Position numbers and translations under genes: made by a program. This document shows positions 1 through 9,683 of a DNA stretch of 64,000 bases, piece by piece (within the stretch, counting starts at the first letter, position 1; each line of letters opens with the position of its first letter). The stretch lies in assembly GCA_027623235.1 (NCBI GenBank), contig JAQBVJ010000028.1, positions 1-64,000 of the forward strand, read 5' to 3'. Source of the stretch: Planctomycetota bacterium (GTDB taxonomy: Bacteria; Planctomycetota; Planctomycetia; Planctomycetales; Planctomycetaceae). The notes under the pieces were generated by a model. That model did no database searches, was not told the DNA's origin, and saw only the letters and a list, made by a program, of their open reading frames with translations.

Positions 1-79
1 GCTGGGCGGAACCGTCACGGCGACGACCACCATCGACGTCAACAGTGGCGGCACGATCGTGCAGAACGGCGCGATCGCC
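1..79 (+). repeat. 79-bp direct repeat, copy 1 (within the giant repeat gene)
   Basis: Bases 1-79 are identical to bases 550-628. The spacing of 549 bases is exactly 183 codons, so the coding frame is kept. This indicates a recent in-frame duplication or gene-conversion unit in the giant repeat protein. The first copy is cut by the window edge, so the true length of identity may be greater. Confidence 0.9.
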
Positions 80-3000
80 AGCGGCACCAACCTCGACTAC
101 GACGCCGGTTCGACAATCGCGATCAACGCCGCGATCGGCGTGTCAGGCACCGTGGACATCGACGCGACGGGCGTCACCACGATCGCCGCGGCCGGCGCCA
201 TCACGGCCGGCGGGGCCGTGACCTTCGGAGCGGACAAGACCGGCACGCTGACCACGTCCGGCGACATCGACACGACTGACGACAATGTCACGTTCACCCG
301 TGCGGTCACGCTGGGCGGCAACGTCGACATCGACACCGTGGGGACAGCCGCCGGCAACATCCTGTTCAGCTCGACGATCGCGACCGGCGGCAACAACCTG
401 GCACTCGACGCCGGAGCGGCCGGCAACGTCACGCTCACCGGCGCGGTGACCGGCGGCGGCGACCTGACCGTGCGTGACGGTGACGTGCAGAGCTACGCGG
501 CACTGACAGTCAACAGCCTCGACATTCTGGACGCCACCACCAGCGTGACGCTGGGCGGAACCGTCACGGCGACGACCACCATCGACGTCAACAGTGGCGG
601 CACGATCGTGCAGAACGGCGCGATCGCCGGCGGTAATGTCAACCTGACGGCAACGGGCAATGTTTCGCTGACTGCTCTTTCCACGAGCGGTGCGGTGACG
701 GTGACGTCGACGGCCGGTTCAATCCTCGACAATGGAAACTCAGGACGGGACATCAGCGCAGCTTCGGCGGTTCTCTCGGCGAACGGTTCCGTCGGCCAGG
801 CCAGCGGCACGGGCAATGGTCTGCTGGAGACCACGCTGAACAATGTCGAGGCAACGGCAACGACTGGCGGGGTCTTCCTGACGAACTCCACGAACCTGAT
901 CGTCGGCGGAATCGGCGCGACAGCTGGCATTTCTGCCGGCACAGTTGTGGACCTGGACGTGACGGGCTCGTTGACGATCAACGAAGACGTTTCCGCTGGA
1001 ACGTCGGCGACGATCGACACGACGAACGACGTGACGGTGAGTGCCGCGGTTCAAGCCGTGAGCGGACTGGCAATCTCGGCGGGCACAGATACGTCGGGCG
1101 GAATTTCTGTCAGCGGATCCGGTTCTCTTGAGACCACCGGTGGGGGCGCGGACATTTCTCTGACGACCGGCACGGCTTCCGGCAACGTGACGCTGGCCGG
1201 CGACGTGATGTCGAAGGACGACCTGACGATTTCGACATTCGCGAGCGGTACGGTCAACCAGACGGCCGGCACAATCACGGCCGACCTCGAACTACTCGGT
1301 GCGGCGACGGTGACTCTGAATTCCGCGATGAATGATTTCGGGACAGTTGCCGCAGATCTGGATTCAGGTTCCGTCTCACTAACCGACGCCAACAATGTGA
1401 CGGTCGGGACGGTGGGTTCTGCGACGGGAATGTCGACCGGCGGAACGGGCGACGGCGGCGCGGTGACGATCAACGCGACGAATGGTCGGATCACAGTCAG
1501 TCAGCCGATCGACACGACGACGGGAACCGGTGGCGGCATCAGTCTCAGCGGAGCGGTCTCTCTCAGTGCCCCGCTCAATACCGGCGCCGGCACGATCACA
1601 CTGAACGGGAATGACGACGGCGACGACGATCTCGTTGTGAGTGCCAATCTGACGACAGGCGTTTCGCTGACTCTGTCAGCTTCCCGCGACGTGATCATCG
1701 GCGCGACGGTTCAGACGACAGGTACGGGTTCGGACATCACGATCACCGCGGACAGCGAGAACAACGGGCTCGGCGGCGTTCGGGTGACGATGGCTGGCCA
1801 GGTGAACTCGGCCGACGCCGTGACGCTGACAGGTTCGGACCTCAACGCGGACGTGACCGGAACGGAAGCGGTTCAGATCGATGCCGATGGCACGACGGCT
1901 CAGGTGCTGGCCGGCGGCGATATCACGATCCGTTCGGGAGCGGGTGCTCCTGCGGCGTCTGACACGGAGATCAACGGACTTGTTCGGTCGACGGGGGCTG
2001 CCTCGACGATCGCCATCTCCGCAAACCACGACGTTTTGTTTGGAGCAAACGGCGACGTGACTCGCAACAACGCGGCAGCCAGCGGCCGGGTCAGTGTCTT
2101 CGCCGATCAGGCAACTGCTGGCAGCACCGGCGGCGTGATCACGATGGCCGACGGGACGGTCTTCAACGGTGGCGGAGGTCAGGTCGAACTGTTTGCCGAC
2201 GGCCAATTGACTCTCGGTCAAGTCATCACGACGGACCTCGTCAATGTCGTCAGCCTGGCTGCAAACATCGTGGATGGGGGCAACACTGGCGGCGAGGACG
2301 TGTTTGCAGCCCGCGTCGCGTTCTTCGGTAAGACGGGCGTCGGTACCGATGCGGATTCGATTGAGACACTGTCGGCGGCTGTCGCTGGCCAGACGGATTC
2401 AGGTGACTTCCACATTGCCGGCACTGGGAACGTAACCGTCGGTACGGTGCTGCTCACGTCGAACGTCAGGGCGGCTCTTCCTGGAACGCCGGCGAGTCTC
2501 AGCGGAATCCTGATTGACGACACGGCAGGCGGCACACCGATCGGTGACAACCTCACGGTTTCGGCGACCGGCGCTGTGACGATCAATCGGTCGCTCACGA
2601 ACCACGCTGCCGGAACGGTCCGAGTGGTGGCGAACAGCAATATCTTTGTGAATGCTGCAGTGACATCCAACGGCGGGACGGTCGTCCTGAATTCGGACCG
2701 CGACCAGACGACGACGCCAGGCGGCGGAATCGTCGTGACGGCCAACGTGACCTCGAACGGCGGAAACATCACGCTCGGCGGCGGCACCGATCCGTCAACG
2801 AACGCTGCGATCGGAACTGCGACTACTCTTGACGGTGTCCGGGTTGACGGAGCGACGCTCAACGCCGGAGCCGGCGACATTTCCGTTCGCGGAACGAGCT
2901 CGCGGGACGACGGCGTGCAGTTTGAAAATGGCGGAGTCGCTCGCACAACGATCGGAAACATTGAGCTGATCGGAGGCTCAACCGCGACGAACAATGCCAA

Positions 3001-6000
3001 CGGAGTCGAGCTGGAAGACGCGGCGACTCTGGTGACGTCCGACCAGGGCGACATCACATTAATCGGAACGGCGAGCACTGGAGACGGCGTCGACATCACC
3101 GACGCGACGGTCTCTTCGACCGGCGGCGTGGTCGCCAGTGCAGGCGCCGTTTTGATTGACGGAACGACCGCCGGCAGCGATGGTGTCTTCCTGAGCGGTT
3201 CGGCGATGGTCACTGCCGTCGCCGGGATGATGACCATCGAGGGTGACGCGACAGCCGGCGGAGAAGACGGAGTTCATGTCGGTTCAGCGGCTTCGGTAAC
3301 GTCGACAGGCCCGGCTCCCAACGCAACCAGCATCACGATTGACGGAACGGGCGGAACGCTGAATGCCGTCTTCCTGGAAGGCAGCATCACAACAGTCGAT
3401 GCGGCCATCGTGATTTCCGGGCAGACCACAACCGGCGACGACGGAGTTCACATCGAATCCGGCATCGTTCAGGCCACCGGGACGGGCACGATCCAGATCA
3501 CCGGGGACGGCCAGACCAGCGGCGTCCGGAATGTCTCCGATGTGATTTCGAATTCCGGTTCCATCACGATTACGAGCGTCGATGACGACGTGCTTCTGGC
3601 AGCCGGCTCGAACGTGACATCGACATCCGGTGCTGTCTCGATCACGGCCGACATGACCGGCGGCAGCGGCGGTGCTCTGACAATGTCTGACACCGCCGTC
3701 GTGAATGCCGGCAGCGGGCAGGTCAGCATCTCCGCCGACGGTAGCGTGACGCTCGGGCGAGTCGTCACGACAAACAACACGGGTTCGGCCATCGCCGTCA
3801 CTTCAACGACCGGCCAGGTAATTGACGGAGGCGACACGGGCGGATCGGATCTTGTGGCGACCGGCGCGAACGCTGTCGTCACGGTCACGGCGGCGAACGG
3901 AATCGGCGCGGCAGGGGGACTCGCCGCAGACAATGCCATTGAGACAAACGTTGCGAATCTTGATGCGAGTGCCGGGGCGGGCAATCTTGACATTGACGAA
4001 GCCAACGGAATTACGCTGGTCAATGTTGACACGACAAACGGGTCCATCCGCGTTGATGCCGGCGGGCAGATTGTGGCGATGGATGTCGCCAGCGGTGGCG
4101 GATCGGGCGACAACGTGACGCTCAGCACGACGACCGGCGGGATTGTCGCGACCCTGGTGAGTTCGATCGACCAGGTGAAGCTCAACGCCGATGCGGGAGA
4201 CATTCTGCTCGGTGCGGTCACGGCAGCATCGACAGTCACTGTCACTGCAGACACCGGTTCGATTAACGATGCCGTGGACGATTCGGGCTCACCGGTGATC
4301 GACATCACCGCGACGAAGATCAGCCTCAATGCAGCCACCGGGATTGGCAATACGGCTGCGGTCGAACTTTCCGGGACCTCGATCGGTGCGGACAACAACG
4401 GCGCTGGAGCCGTCGACATCGACAACATTTCAGCCTCGCCAGTGACGGTGACTTCGATCTCGACAGTCGGCAGTCCTGTCAATTTCGATCAGTCGGGCGG
4501 CGGATCCGTGACGTTCACCGGACCGATTACGAGCGGAACGGGTGCGACGAACGGTGGCAACATCACGCTGAATGCGACTTCCGACCTGACGATCGCTGCG
4601 AGTTCGGCGATCAGCTCGGCGGACGGCATCGGCGGAACGCTCAACATCAGCGGAGCGATTGTGCAGGGGCTGCCGACGGTCGGTGCCGGCAATATTCTGA
4701 TCACCGGAGGAAGCCTGGACACGATCGTCGTGAATGACGTTTCGACGGCGGCAAGCGTGACTCTGTCGGCTCTGCGAGACGTCCTGATCGGCGTCGTGAC
4801 GGCGACGGGAGCAACCTCGGACATCACGATCAATGCCGACACGGACCTCGACGGGGTTGGCGGTCTGCAGGTCGGACCGGACGGCGGACTCAATGCGGGG
4901 CGTGACGTGACTGCCACAGGCTCGGACGTCTTCGCGACGGCTGGAGACTCTGGCAGCATCGACCTGCAGCCAGGCATGGCGGTCGTGCAGAAGGTTGTCG
5001 CCGGGAACGACATTTCGCTGACGAGTCGGGCTCAGGCCCCGGCGACGGCGGACATCGTCATCGGTGGCGAGGCGGTGGCCGGTGGCATGGTCACGATTGA
5101 CGCGGCCGACACAACGACGCTGTTCAGTAACGTTTCGGCAGGGAGAGATGTCAATCTGCTTGACCCGGTGATTCTGTCAGGCAACGCAACAATCAGCGGC
5201 GTCAACGTGACAGTGCAGGGCACGCTCAATGACGATGGCAATTCGATGACGGCGTCGAATCTCGTTGTGAATGCGTCCGGGACGACTCGGTTTAACGGTG
5301 CAGTCGGTGACACGGCTCCGATTGACAGCCTGACGACGGATGCCGCCGGGACAACGTTGCTGAACGGCGGAATCACCGTTGACGGTGACGTGACTCTCAA
5401 CGATGCGGTCACGCTGACTGACGACTCGACCATCACCGCGACGAACGTGACGTTCGGATCGACGGTTGATGATGACGGCTTGCCGGGAACAGGTTCGAAC
5501 CTCGTCGTCAACGCGGACGGCGCGACTCTGTTCCTCGGCCCGATCGGCGGCACGAATGCCCTGGAAAGTCTCACTACGGATGCGGCAGGAACGACTCAGT
5601 TTGCGTCCGTCGTCAATGTGACGACGGGGACGATCACATTTAATGATGCAGTGCTGCTGACGGAGAACATTCAGGTTAACGCCGGTGCGGGCGGATCGGT
5701 CACGTTCAAATCAACGATCGATTCGGAAGCGGGCGAGCACAACACACTGACGATTTCCGGTGGAGCGGTGACGTTCGACGGAGACATTGGAAACGGCACG
5801 AGTGGCGACCAGACGATCGGTTCGCTCGATGTCACGACCGCGACGAGTGTGACGTTTGGTACTGCGGCCGATCCGGGTGAGATCAGCTCGGTTCGAACAG
5901 ACGGTGCGATCAATCTTGGCAGTGCCGCTCCCATCGCGGGCGGAGTGACGTTTGACAGTGTGGCGATTTCGATTGAAACGACGGGCGACGCAATTCGAGT

Positions 6001-9000
6001 CGACGGGCCGATCACTCTGGCCGGAGCTTCGATAACGCTCTCCACGGGTGCGACGGTCGGCGGAGACATCACGTTTACGAATAACGCCTCGGTCGACAGT
6101 GTCTCCGGCGAGACGAACAATCTCACGCTGACGGCCGGGACCGGTTCCGTTTTCTTTAACGAGGACCTTGGCGGAACCGTCGCCGTCGGAGCGCTCGACG
6201 TGACTCGCGCAGACGGCGGAGTTGTCTTCGGTCAGGCAGACATCGAGATGCCGGACGGCACCGGCCCGGTCGATCTGGTCAACGCGTTTGGTGGAATCAA
6301 CATTGGCAGTGCGACGCCGATTGCGGGCGGCATTGTGCTCGACCCGTCGGGTGCGACGTTGATGGTGGTTTCTTCCGGCGGGCAGATTCGCTTTAACGGC
6401 GACGTCGATATTCGGGCGACGGAAGTCGCAATCGATTCGGGAGCCGCCACCGGTGGCGACATCATCTTTGAGAATGGCCTCACGCCGCAGGGCACCGAGG
6501 TGACGAACCTCACGCTGACGACGGGAGGCGGCGACGTTCTGGTCCGAGGCGATCTCGGTACGACAGTCAATCGTTTTGACGATGTGGTCATCACGCTGGC
6601 TGACGACGTCACAATCGACGGAAACTTTGAGGCGACCTCGTTCACTCAGAATGGTGGCACCGGGACGACGATTGGCGGCACGGTCAACACAAGCGGCGCG
6701 GCGGGTATCAACATCACGACGACCAGCCTCACATTGAACGGCGATCTGATGGCCGGCGGTGGTGGACCAGTGATTGTGAACGCCGGGGCGACGATCAATG
6801 CAAATGTCAGCACTCAGAACGCTCCGATTCTGTTTGGTCAGACAACGACGGGACCGACGTTTACGATGGCGGACGGTACCGAGTTCAACGTCAACGGGAC
6901 GGCGGATATCCGCGTACGGGCCACCGGAGACATTTCGATCAGCCGGCTGGTGAATGATTCCTCGCAGGGAGCGGGCACGGTGATCGCCGTTGAGTCCCTG
7001 GCCGGAGGCATCATCGACAGCGGAGATATCGGTGGAGCCGACATCGTTTCGGAAACTGTCCGGCTGCAGGCCGCGACGGGAATTGGCGGCGACGGCTCTG
7101 CGACGGATGCCGCACTGTCAGAGAATCCCGGCGACCTGCCGACGGGTGGGTCGACTGCCGCCGCGAAGATTGAAAGCTCGGCGATCGACACACAAACGCG
7201 AATGGTCTCCGCGTCGAACTCGGCCGGCGGCGACATCCGCATTCACAATTCGGTCGGCGGTTTGCTGACGATCGGCACGGTCGACGGTCTGTCCGGCGTG
7301 ACCAATGCGGACGCGGCGGTCGGCGGTGGCACGGTCCAGATTACGAATGAAAGTCCGATTACAGTCGGCGCGATCGGGACTCCGGGTGTCGCCGCAAGCG
7401 ACGCGGAAGGCGTCTTCAACACAGCCGGCGGCAGCATCATCATCACCGCGATCGACAGTGCAGGAGCCGGCGACGATTTGACGTTGAACGCTCCCGTTCG
7501 GGCGAGTGGCGGGAACGGCAGCATTGTGCTGAACGCAGGCGATGACCTGATCGCGAACTCGCACATCCAGACCGACGCCTCGCCCAGTGGCGGGCTCACG
7601 CGAGCCGGAAACGTCGATCTGAATGCCGGTGCGACGCTCACCCTGAACAACGGGCCCGAGATGTTCGACGTTCAGACGGGCACGCCAGAGACGTCGGTCG
7701 ACGTCGAAGACACCGAATTCGACAGCAACTCGTCGCGGCTGAGCAACCGGCAGATACGCTACTCCGTCGGCAGTGGAGACGAGGCGGACTTCGTACTGGC
7801 GAATGGAGCTCAGTTTGCAACGTATTCAGGGATCGTGAACGGCCTGCCTGGTCTGTACGCGATTCCGGTTGAGTTCCCAAAGGTCGGCGGTGATGGAAAT
7901 ACGACAGCGACTGTCACGTTCGGCCGCAGCGGCGAAACGAACTTCCGCATCCTGGTTTCGTGGGGCGACGATTCGTTCTCGTTCGACCATTTCAGCGCCG
8001 AAGACGCCATCTCGGGTGGGATAGACGTTCTCAACGACATGACCATGACAACGATGGACGGTGAGTTCGTACTCGAATTTGAGCACTTCTACGATGCTCG
8101 AAACCTGCCCGATCCGGACAACCCTGGCGATCCGATTCCAATTCGAGTGTTCGCTCAGTCTGATCCGAACGTGCTGTTTGTTCGAAGTGACGACAGCCTG
8201 ATCGTACCGACGATTGACGCCGCACTCGCGACGATTCCGCAGGGCATTCTGGATAAGGTCGGGGCCGACGAGAGTGACACCAGTGCGGCCGGTGCCAAAG
8301 CGGCCAGCCCGTATCTGTCGACCAGTGCGACGATTCTGCCAAGTGATCTGTTCGCCGAACTGGAAGCCGGCGGCCGAATTGACACGCAGCGATCGGCCGT
8401 CGTGCCGAACGAAACACAGGCCTCGAAGTTTTCGAATGAGATCTTCAACAAGGAAAGTTCTTTTGCCCCCGGCCCGGGCGAACGAGCCATTCTTGATGCG
8501 ACGCTGGAAGAGGTTCTCGAGACGATTCTTCCGGCGCAGAATCTTCGAACGGCCTCCGATCTGGGAAGGACGGCTGATCCCGTCGAGACGTTTAATTTCT
8601 CAGCGGCGGGAGCACTGGCGCCGGTTCCGGGGACCGTGCCGAGCGGTGACCCGATCGTGTTCGAACTCGACACCTTCGTGCCTCCGGTTGAGCGGGAAGA
8701 GTCAACCGGGCTCGGTGAATCGTTCAATTTTACGACGACTGTCGTGGATCAGACCGCTTCGGTCTTTGTCGCGGTTGCTCGTGGTGAAGAAACCGCGGCC
8801 GAAGAACGGATCGTGTGGCTGGTCGTGCTGAACCCGGTTCAGCCTGGTAAGGCATTCGGCAGTAACGGCATTCGAGAAGGTGGCGAGATCAAATTAACGG
8901 AAGAGGTCCTCGACGATCTGCCAGGCCGGGTTTACAAGCGGCTACCGGACGGTGACTATCAGATCTTCCTGCAGGAGGCCGGCGAATCGAAGGAGAGCCG

Positions 9001-9466
9001 CAAGCTGGTGATCGAAGTCCGCATCCGCGACGGAAAGCCGGCGGACGTCGACGAGAAAACGAAAGTCTTCCGCAAGCCAAAGGCGGACGAGGAAGCTCCG
9101 AACGAAAACGGAACTCAGAAGCCAGCCGAGGCCAACGAAGGGGCCGCTCGGAATGAAACTGGCACAGAGGGTGAAAACGCTCAGGCAGCTCCGGCACCAG
9201 CAGGCCGCGAAGTTTCACAAACTCAGCCAGAATCTTCCCAGGACGAGGCATGGGCAACGTGGAGAACAAGGGAAACATCCGCAAAGTCCGAGGACGGCAA
9301 AGCGGAAGAAGGACAGGCTGAGCTGCGAACCACTGGGATGTCGAGTCTTGTCGCTCTTGCGGCCGGAGGAACACTGGTGGCTCTGAACAGGGATGGGAAC
9401 TGGCGGAAGGAAATTGATGAGTCGATGGCTCAATGGGAAAAACGGCGGAAGCGTCGCCCGCGATGA
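2..9466 (+). CDS. Giant beta-strand-repeat surface protein, 3' part (5' end outside window)
   Basis: The frame is open from the first complete codon at base 2, so the gene begins upstream; 3154 codons are visible. The protein is made almost wholly of short Gly/Thr/Asp/Val-rich strands (recurring phrases such as LTTDAAGTT, GGDITL, NLTLTT), as in secreted beta-helix, filamentous-haemagglutinin-like proteins of planctomycetes and cyanobacteria. No cysteine-rich or enzymatic motif is seen. From about residue 2560 the repeats give way to a non-repetitive region with a PKD-like stretch and then a Glu/Lys/Pro-rich linker. The last 45 residues hold a short hydrophobic segment (SLVALAAGGTLVAL) and a basic tail (KRRKRRPR), which could be a membrane or sorting anchor. 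A surface or adhesin role is inferred from architecture only. The kinase-WD40 gene follows 217 bases downstream in the same direction. Confidence 0.8.
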   Translation: MGGTVTATTTIDVNSGGTIVQNGAIASGTNLDYDAGSTIAINAAIGVSGTVDIDATGVTTIAAAGAITAGGAVTFGADKTGTLTTSGDIDTTDDNVTFTRAVTLGGNVDIDTVGTAAGNILFSSTIATGGNNLALDAGAAGNVTLTGAVTGGGDLTVRDGDVQSYAALTVNSLDILDATTSVTLGGTVTATTTIDVNSGGTIVQNGAIAGGNVNLTATGNVSLTALSTSGAVTVTSTAGSILDNGNSGRDISAASAVLSANGSVGQASGTGNGLLETTLNNVEATATTGGVFLTNSTNLIVGGIGATAGISAGTVVDLDVTGSLTINEDVSAGTSATIDTTNDVTVSAAVQAVSGLAISAGTDTSGGISVSGSGSLETTGGGADISLTTGTASGNVTLAGDVMSKDDLTISTFASGTVNQTAGTITADLELLGAATVTLNSAMNDFGTVAADLDSGSVSLTDANNVTVGTVGSATGMSTGGTGDGGAVTINATNGRITVSQPIDTTTGTGGGISLSGAVSLSAPLNTGAGTITLNGNDDGDDDLVVSANLTTGVSLTLSASRDVIIGATVQTTGTGSDITITADSENNGLGGVRVTMAGQVNSADAVTLTGSDLNADVTGTEAVQIDADGTTAQVLAGGDITIRSGAGAPAASDTEINGLVRSTGAASTIAISANHDVLFGANGDVTRNNAAASGRVSVFADQATAGSTGGVITMADGTVFNGGGGQVELFADGQLTLGQVITTDLVNVVSLAANIVDGGNTGGEDVFAARVAFFGKTGVGTDADSIETLSAAVAGQTDSGDFHIAGTGNVTVGTVLLTSNVRAALPGTPASLSGILIDDTAGGTPIGDNLTVSATGAVTINRSLTNHAAGTVRVVANSNIFVNAAVTSNGGTVVLNSDRDQTTTPGGGIVVTANVTSNGGNITLGGGTDPSTNAAIGTATTLDGVRVDGATLNAGAGDISVRGTSSRDDGVQFENGGVARTTIGNIELIGGSTATNNANGVELEDAATLVTSDQGDITLIGTASTGDGVDITDATVSSTGGVVASAGAVLIDGTTAGSDGVFLSGSAMVTAVAGMMTIEGDATAGGEDGVHVGSAASVTSTGPAPNATSITIDGTGGTLNAVFLEGSITTVDAAIVISGQTTTGDDGVHIESGIVQATGTGTIQITGDGQTSGVRNVSDVISNSGSITITSVDDDVLLAAGSNVTSTSGAVSITADMTGGSGGALTMSDTAVVNAGSGQVSISADGSVTLGRVVTTNNTGSAIAVTSTTGQVIDGGDTGGSDLVATGANAVVTVTAANGIGAAGGLAADNAIETNVANLDASAGAGNLDIDEANGITLVNVDTTNGSIRVDAGGQIVAMDVASGGGSGDNVTLSTTTGGIVATLVSSIDQVKLNADAGDILLGAVTAASTVTVTADTGSINDAVDDSGSPVIDITATKISLNAATGIGNTAAVELSGTSIGADNNGAGAVDIDNISASPVTVTSISTVGSPVNFDQSGGGSVTFTGPITSGTGATNGGNITLNATSDLTIAASSAISSADGIGGTLNISGAIVQGLPTVGAGNILITGGSLDTIVVNDVSTAASVTLSALRDVLIGVVTATGATSDITINADTDLDGVGGLQVGPDGGLNAGRDVTATGSDVFATAGDSGSIDLQPGMAVVQKVVAGNDISLTSRAQAPATADIVIGGEAVAGGMVTIDAADTTTLFSNVSAGRDVNLLDPVILSGNATISGVNVTVQGTLNDDGNSMTASNLVVNASGTTRFNGAVGDTAPIDSLTTDAAGTTLLNGGITVDGDVTLNDAVTLTDDSTITATNVTFGSTVDDDGLPGTGSNLVVNADGATLFLGPIGGTNALESLTTDAAGTTQFASVVNVTTGTITFNDAVLLTENIQVNAGAGGSVTFKSTIDSEAGEHNTLTISGGAVTFDGDIGNGTSGDQTIGSLDVTTATSVTFGTAADPGEISSVRTDGAINLGSAAPIAGGVTFDSVAISIETTGDAIRVDGPITLAGASITLSTGATVGGDITFTNNASVDSVSGETNNLTLTAGTGSVFFNEDLGGTVAVGALDVTRADGGVVFGQADIEMPDGTGPVDLVNAFGGINIGSATPIAGGIVLDPSGATLMVVSSGGQIRFNGDVDIRATEVAIDSGAATGGDIIFENGLTPQGTEVTNLTLTTGGGDVLVRGDLGTTVNRFDDVVITLADDVTIDGNFEATSFTQNGGTGTTIGGTVNTSGAAGINITTTSLTLNGDLMAGGGGPVIVNAGATINANVSTQNAPILFGQTTTGPTFTMADGTEFNVNGTADIRVRATGDISISRLVNDSSQGAGTVIAVESLAGGIIDSGDIGGADIVSETVRLQAATGIGGDGSATDAALSENPGDLPTGGSTAAAKIESSAIDTQTRMVSASNSAGGDIRIHNSVGGLLTIGTVDGLSGVTNADAAVGGGTVQITNESPITVGAIGTPGVAASDAEGVFNTAGGSIIITAIDSAGAGDDLTLNAPVRASGGNGSIVLNAGDDLIANSHIQTDASPSGGLTRAGNVDLNAGATLTLNNGPEMFDVQTGTPETSVDVEDTEFDSNSSRLSNRQIRYSVGSGDEADFVLANGAQFATYSGIVNGLPGLYAIPVEFPKVGGDGNTTATVTFGRSGETNFRILVSWGDDSFSFDHFSAEDAISGGIDVLNDMTMTTMDGEFVLEFEHFYDARNLPDPDNPGDPIPIRVFAQSDPNVLFVRSDDSLIVPTIDAALATIPQGILDKVGADESDTSAAGAKAASPYLSTSATILPSDLFAELEAGGRIDTQRSAVVPNETQASKFSNEIFNKESSFAPGPGERAILDATLEEVLETILPAQNLRTASDLGRTADPVETFNFSAAGALAPVPGTVPSGDPIVFELDTFVPPVEREESTGLGESFNFTTTVVDQTASVFVAVARGEETAAEERIVWLVVLNPVQPGKAFGSNGIREGGEIKLTEEVLDDLPGRVYKRLPDGDYQIFLQEAGESKESRKLVIEVRIRDGKPADVDEKTKVFRKPKADEEAPNENGTQKPAEANEGAARNETGTEGENAQAAPAPAGREVSQTQPESSQDEAWATWRTRETSAKSEDGKAEEGQAELRTTGMSSLVALAAGGTLVALNRDGNWRKEIDESMAQWEKRRKRRPR
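550..628 (+). repeat. 79-bp direct repeat, copy 2
   Basis: Second copy of the repeat at the window start. It encodes the phrase LGGTVTATTTIDVNSGGTIV followed by QNGAIA. Identity ends at base 629 (g here, a at base 80). Confidence 0.9.
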
Positions 9467-9683
9467 TTCTTTGAAATTGCGGCAGGCACGGAGGTGATCG
9501 GCGAGTTTGCCATCCTGGACGGATCGAGACGAACCGGCGTTGAAGAAGCACGAAGACGATTGATAATGGCCGCGGGTTTTGAACTGCCGGCCGACGAGGA
9601 ATTTCTGATCGGCGTTTCAGTTTTGCTGACGCGTTGAACACAAGACGACACCGGGCTCAGATCGCTGAGCGGAGAGAGCGGAC

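Noticed and set aside
2218-3237. Long antisense open frames across the giant repeat gene
   Set aside because: They are low-complexity Pro/Val/Ser translations caused by the repeat composition of the plus-strand gene.
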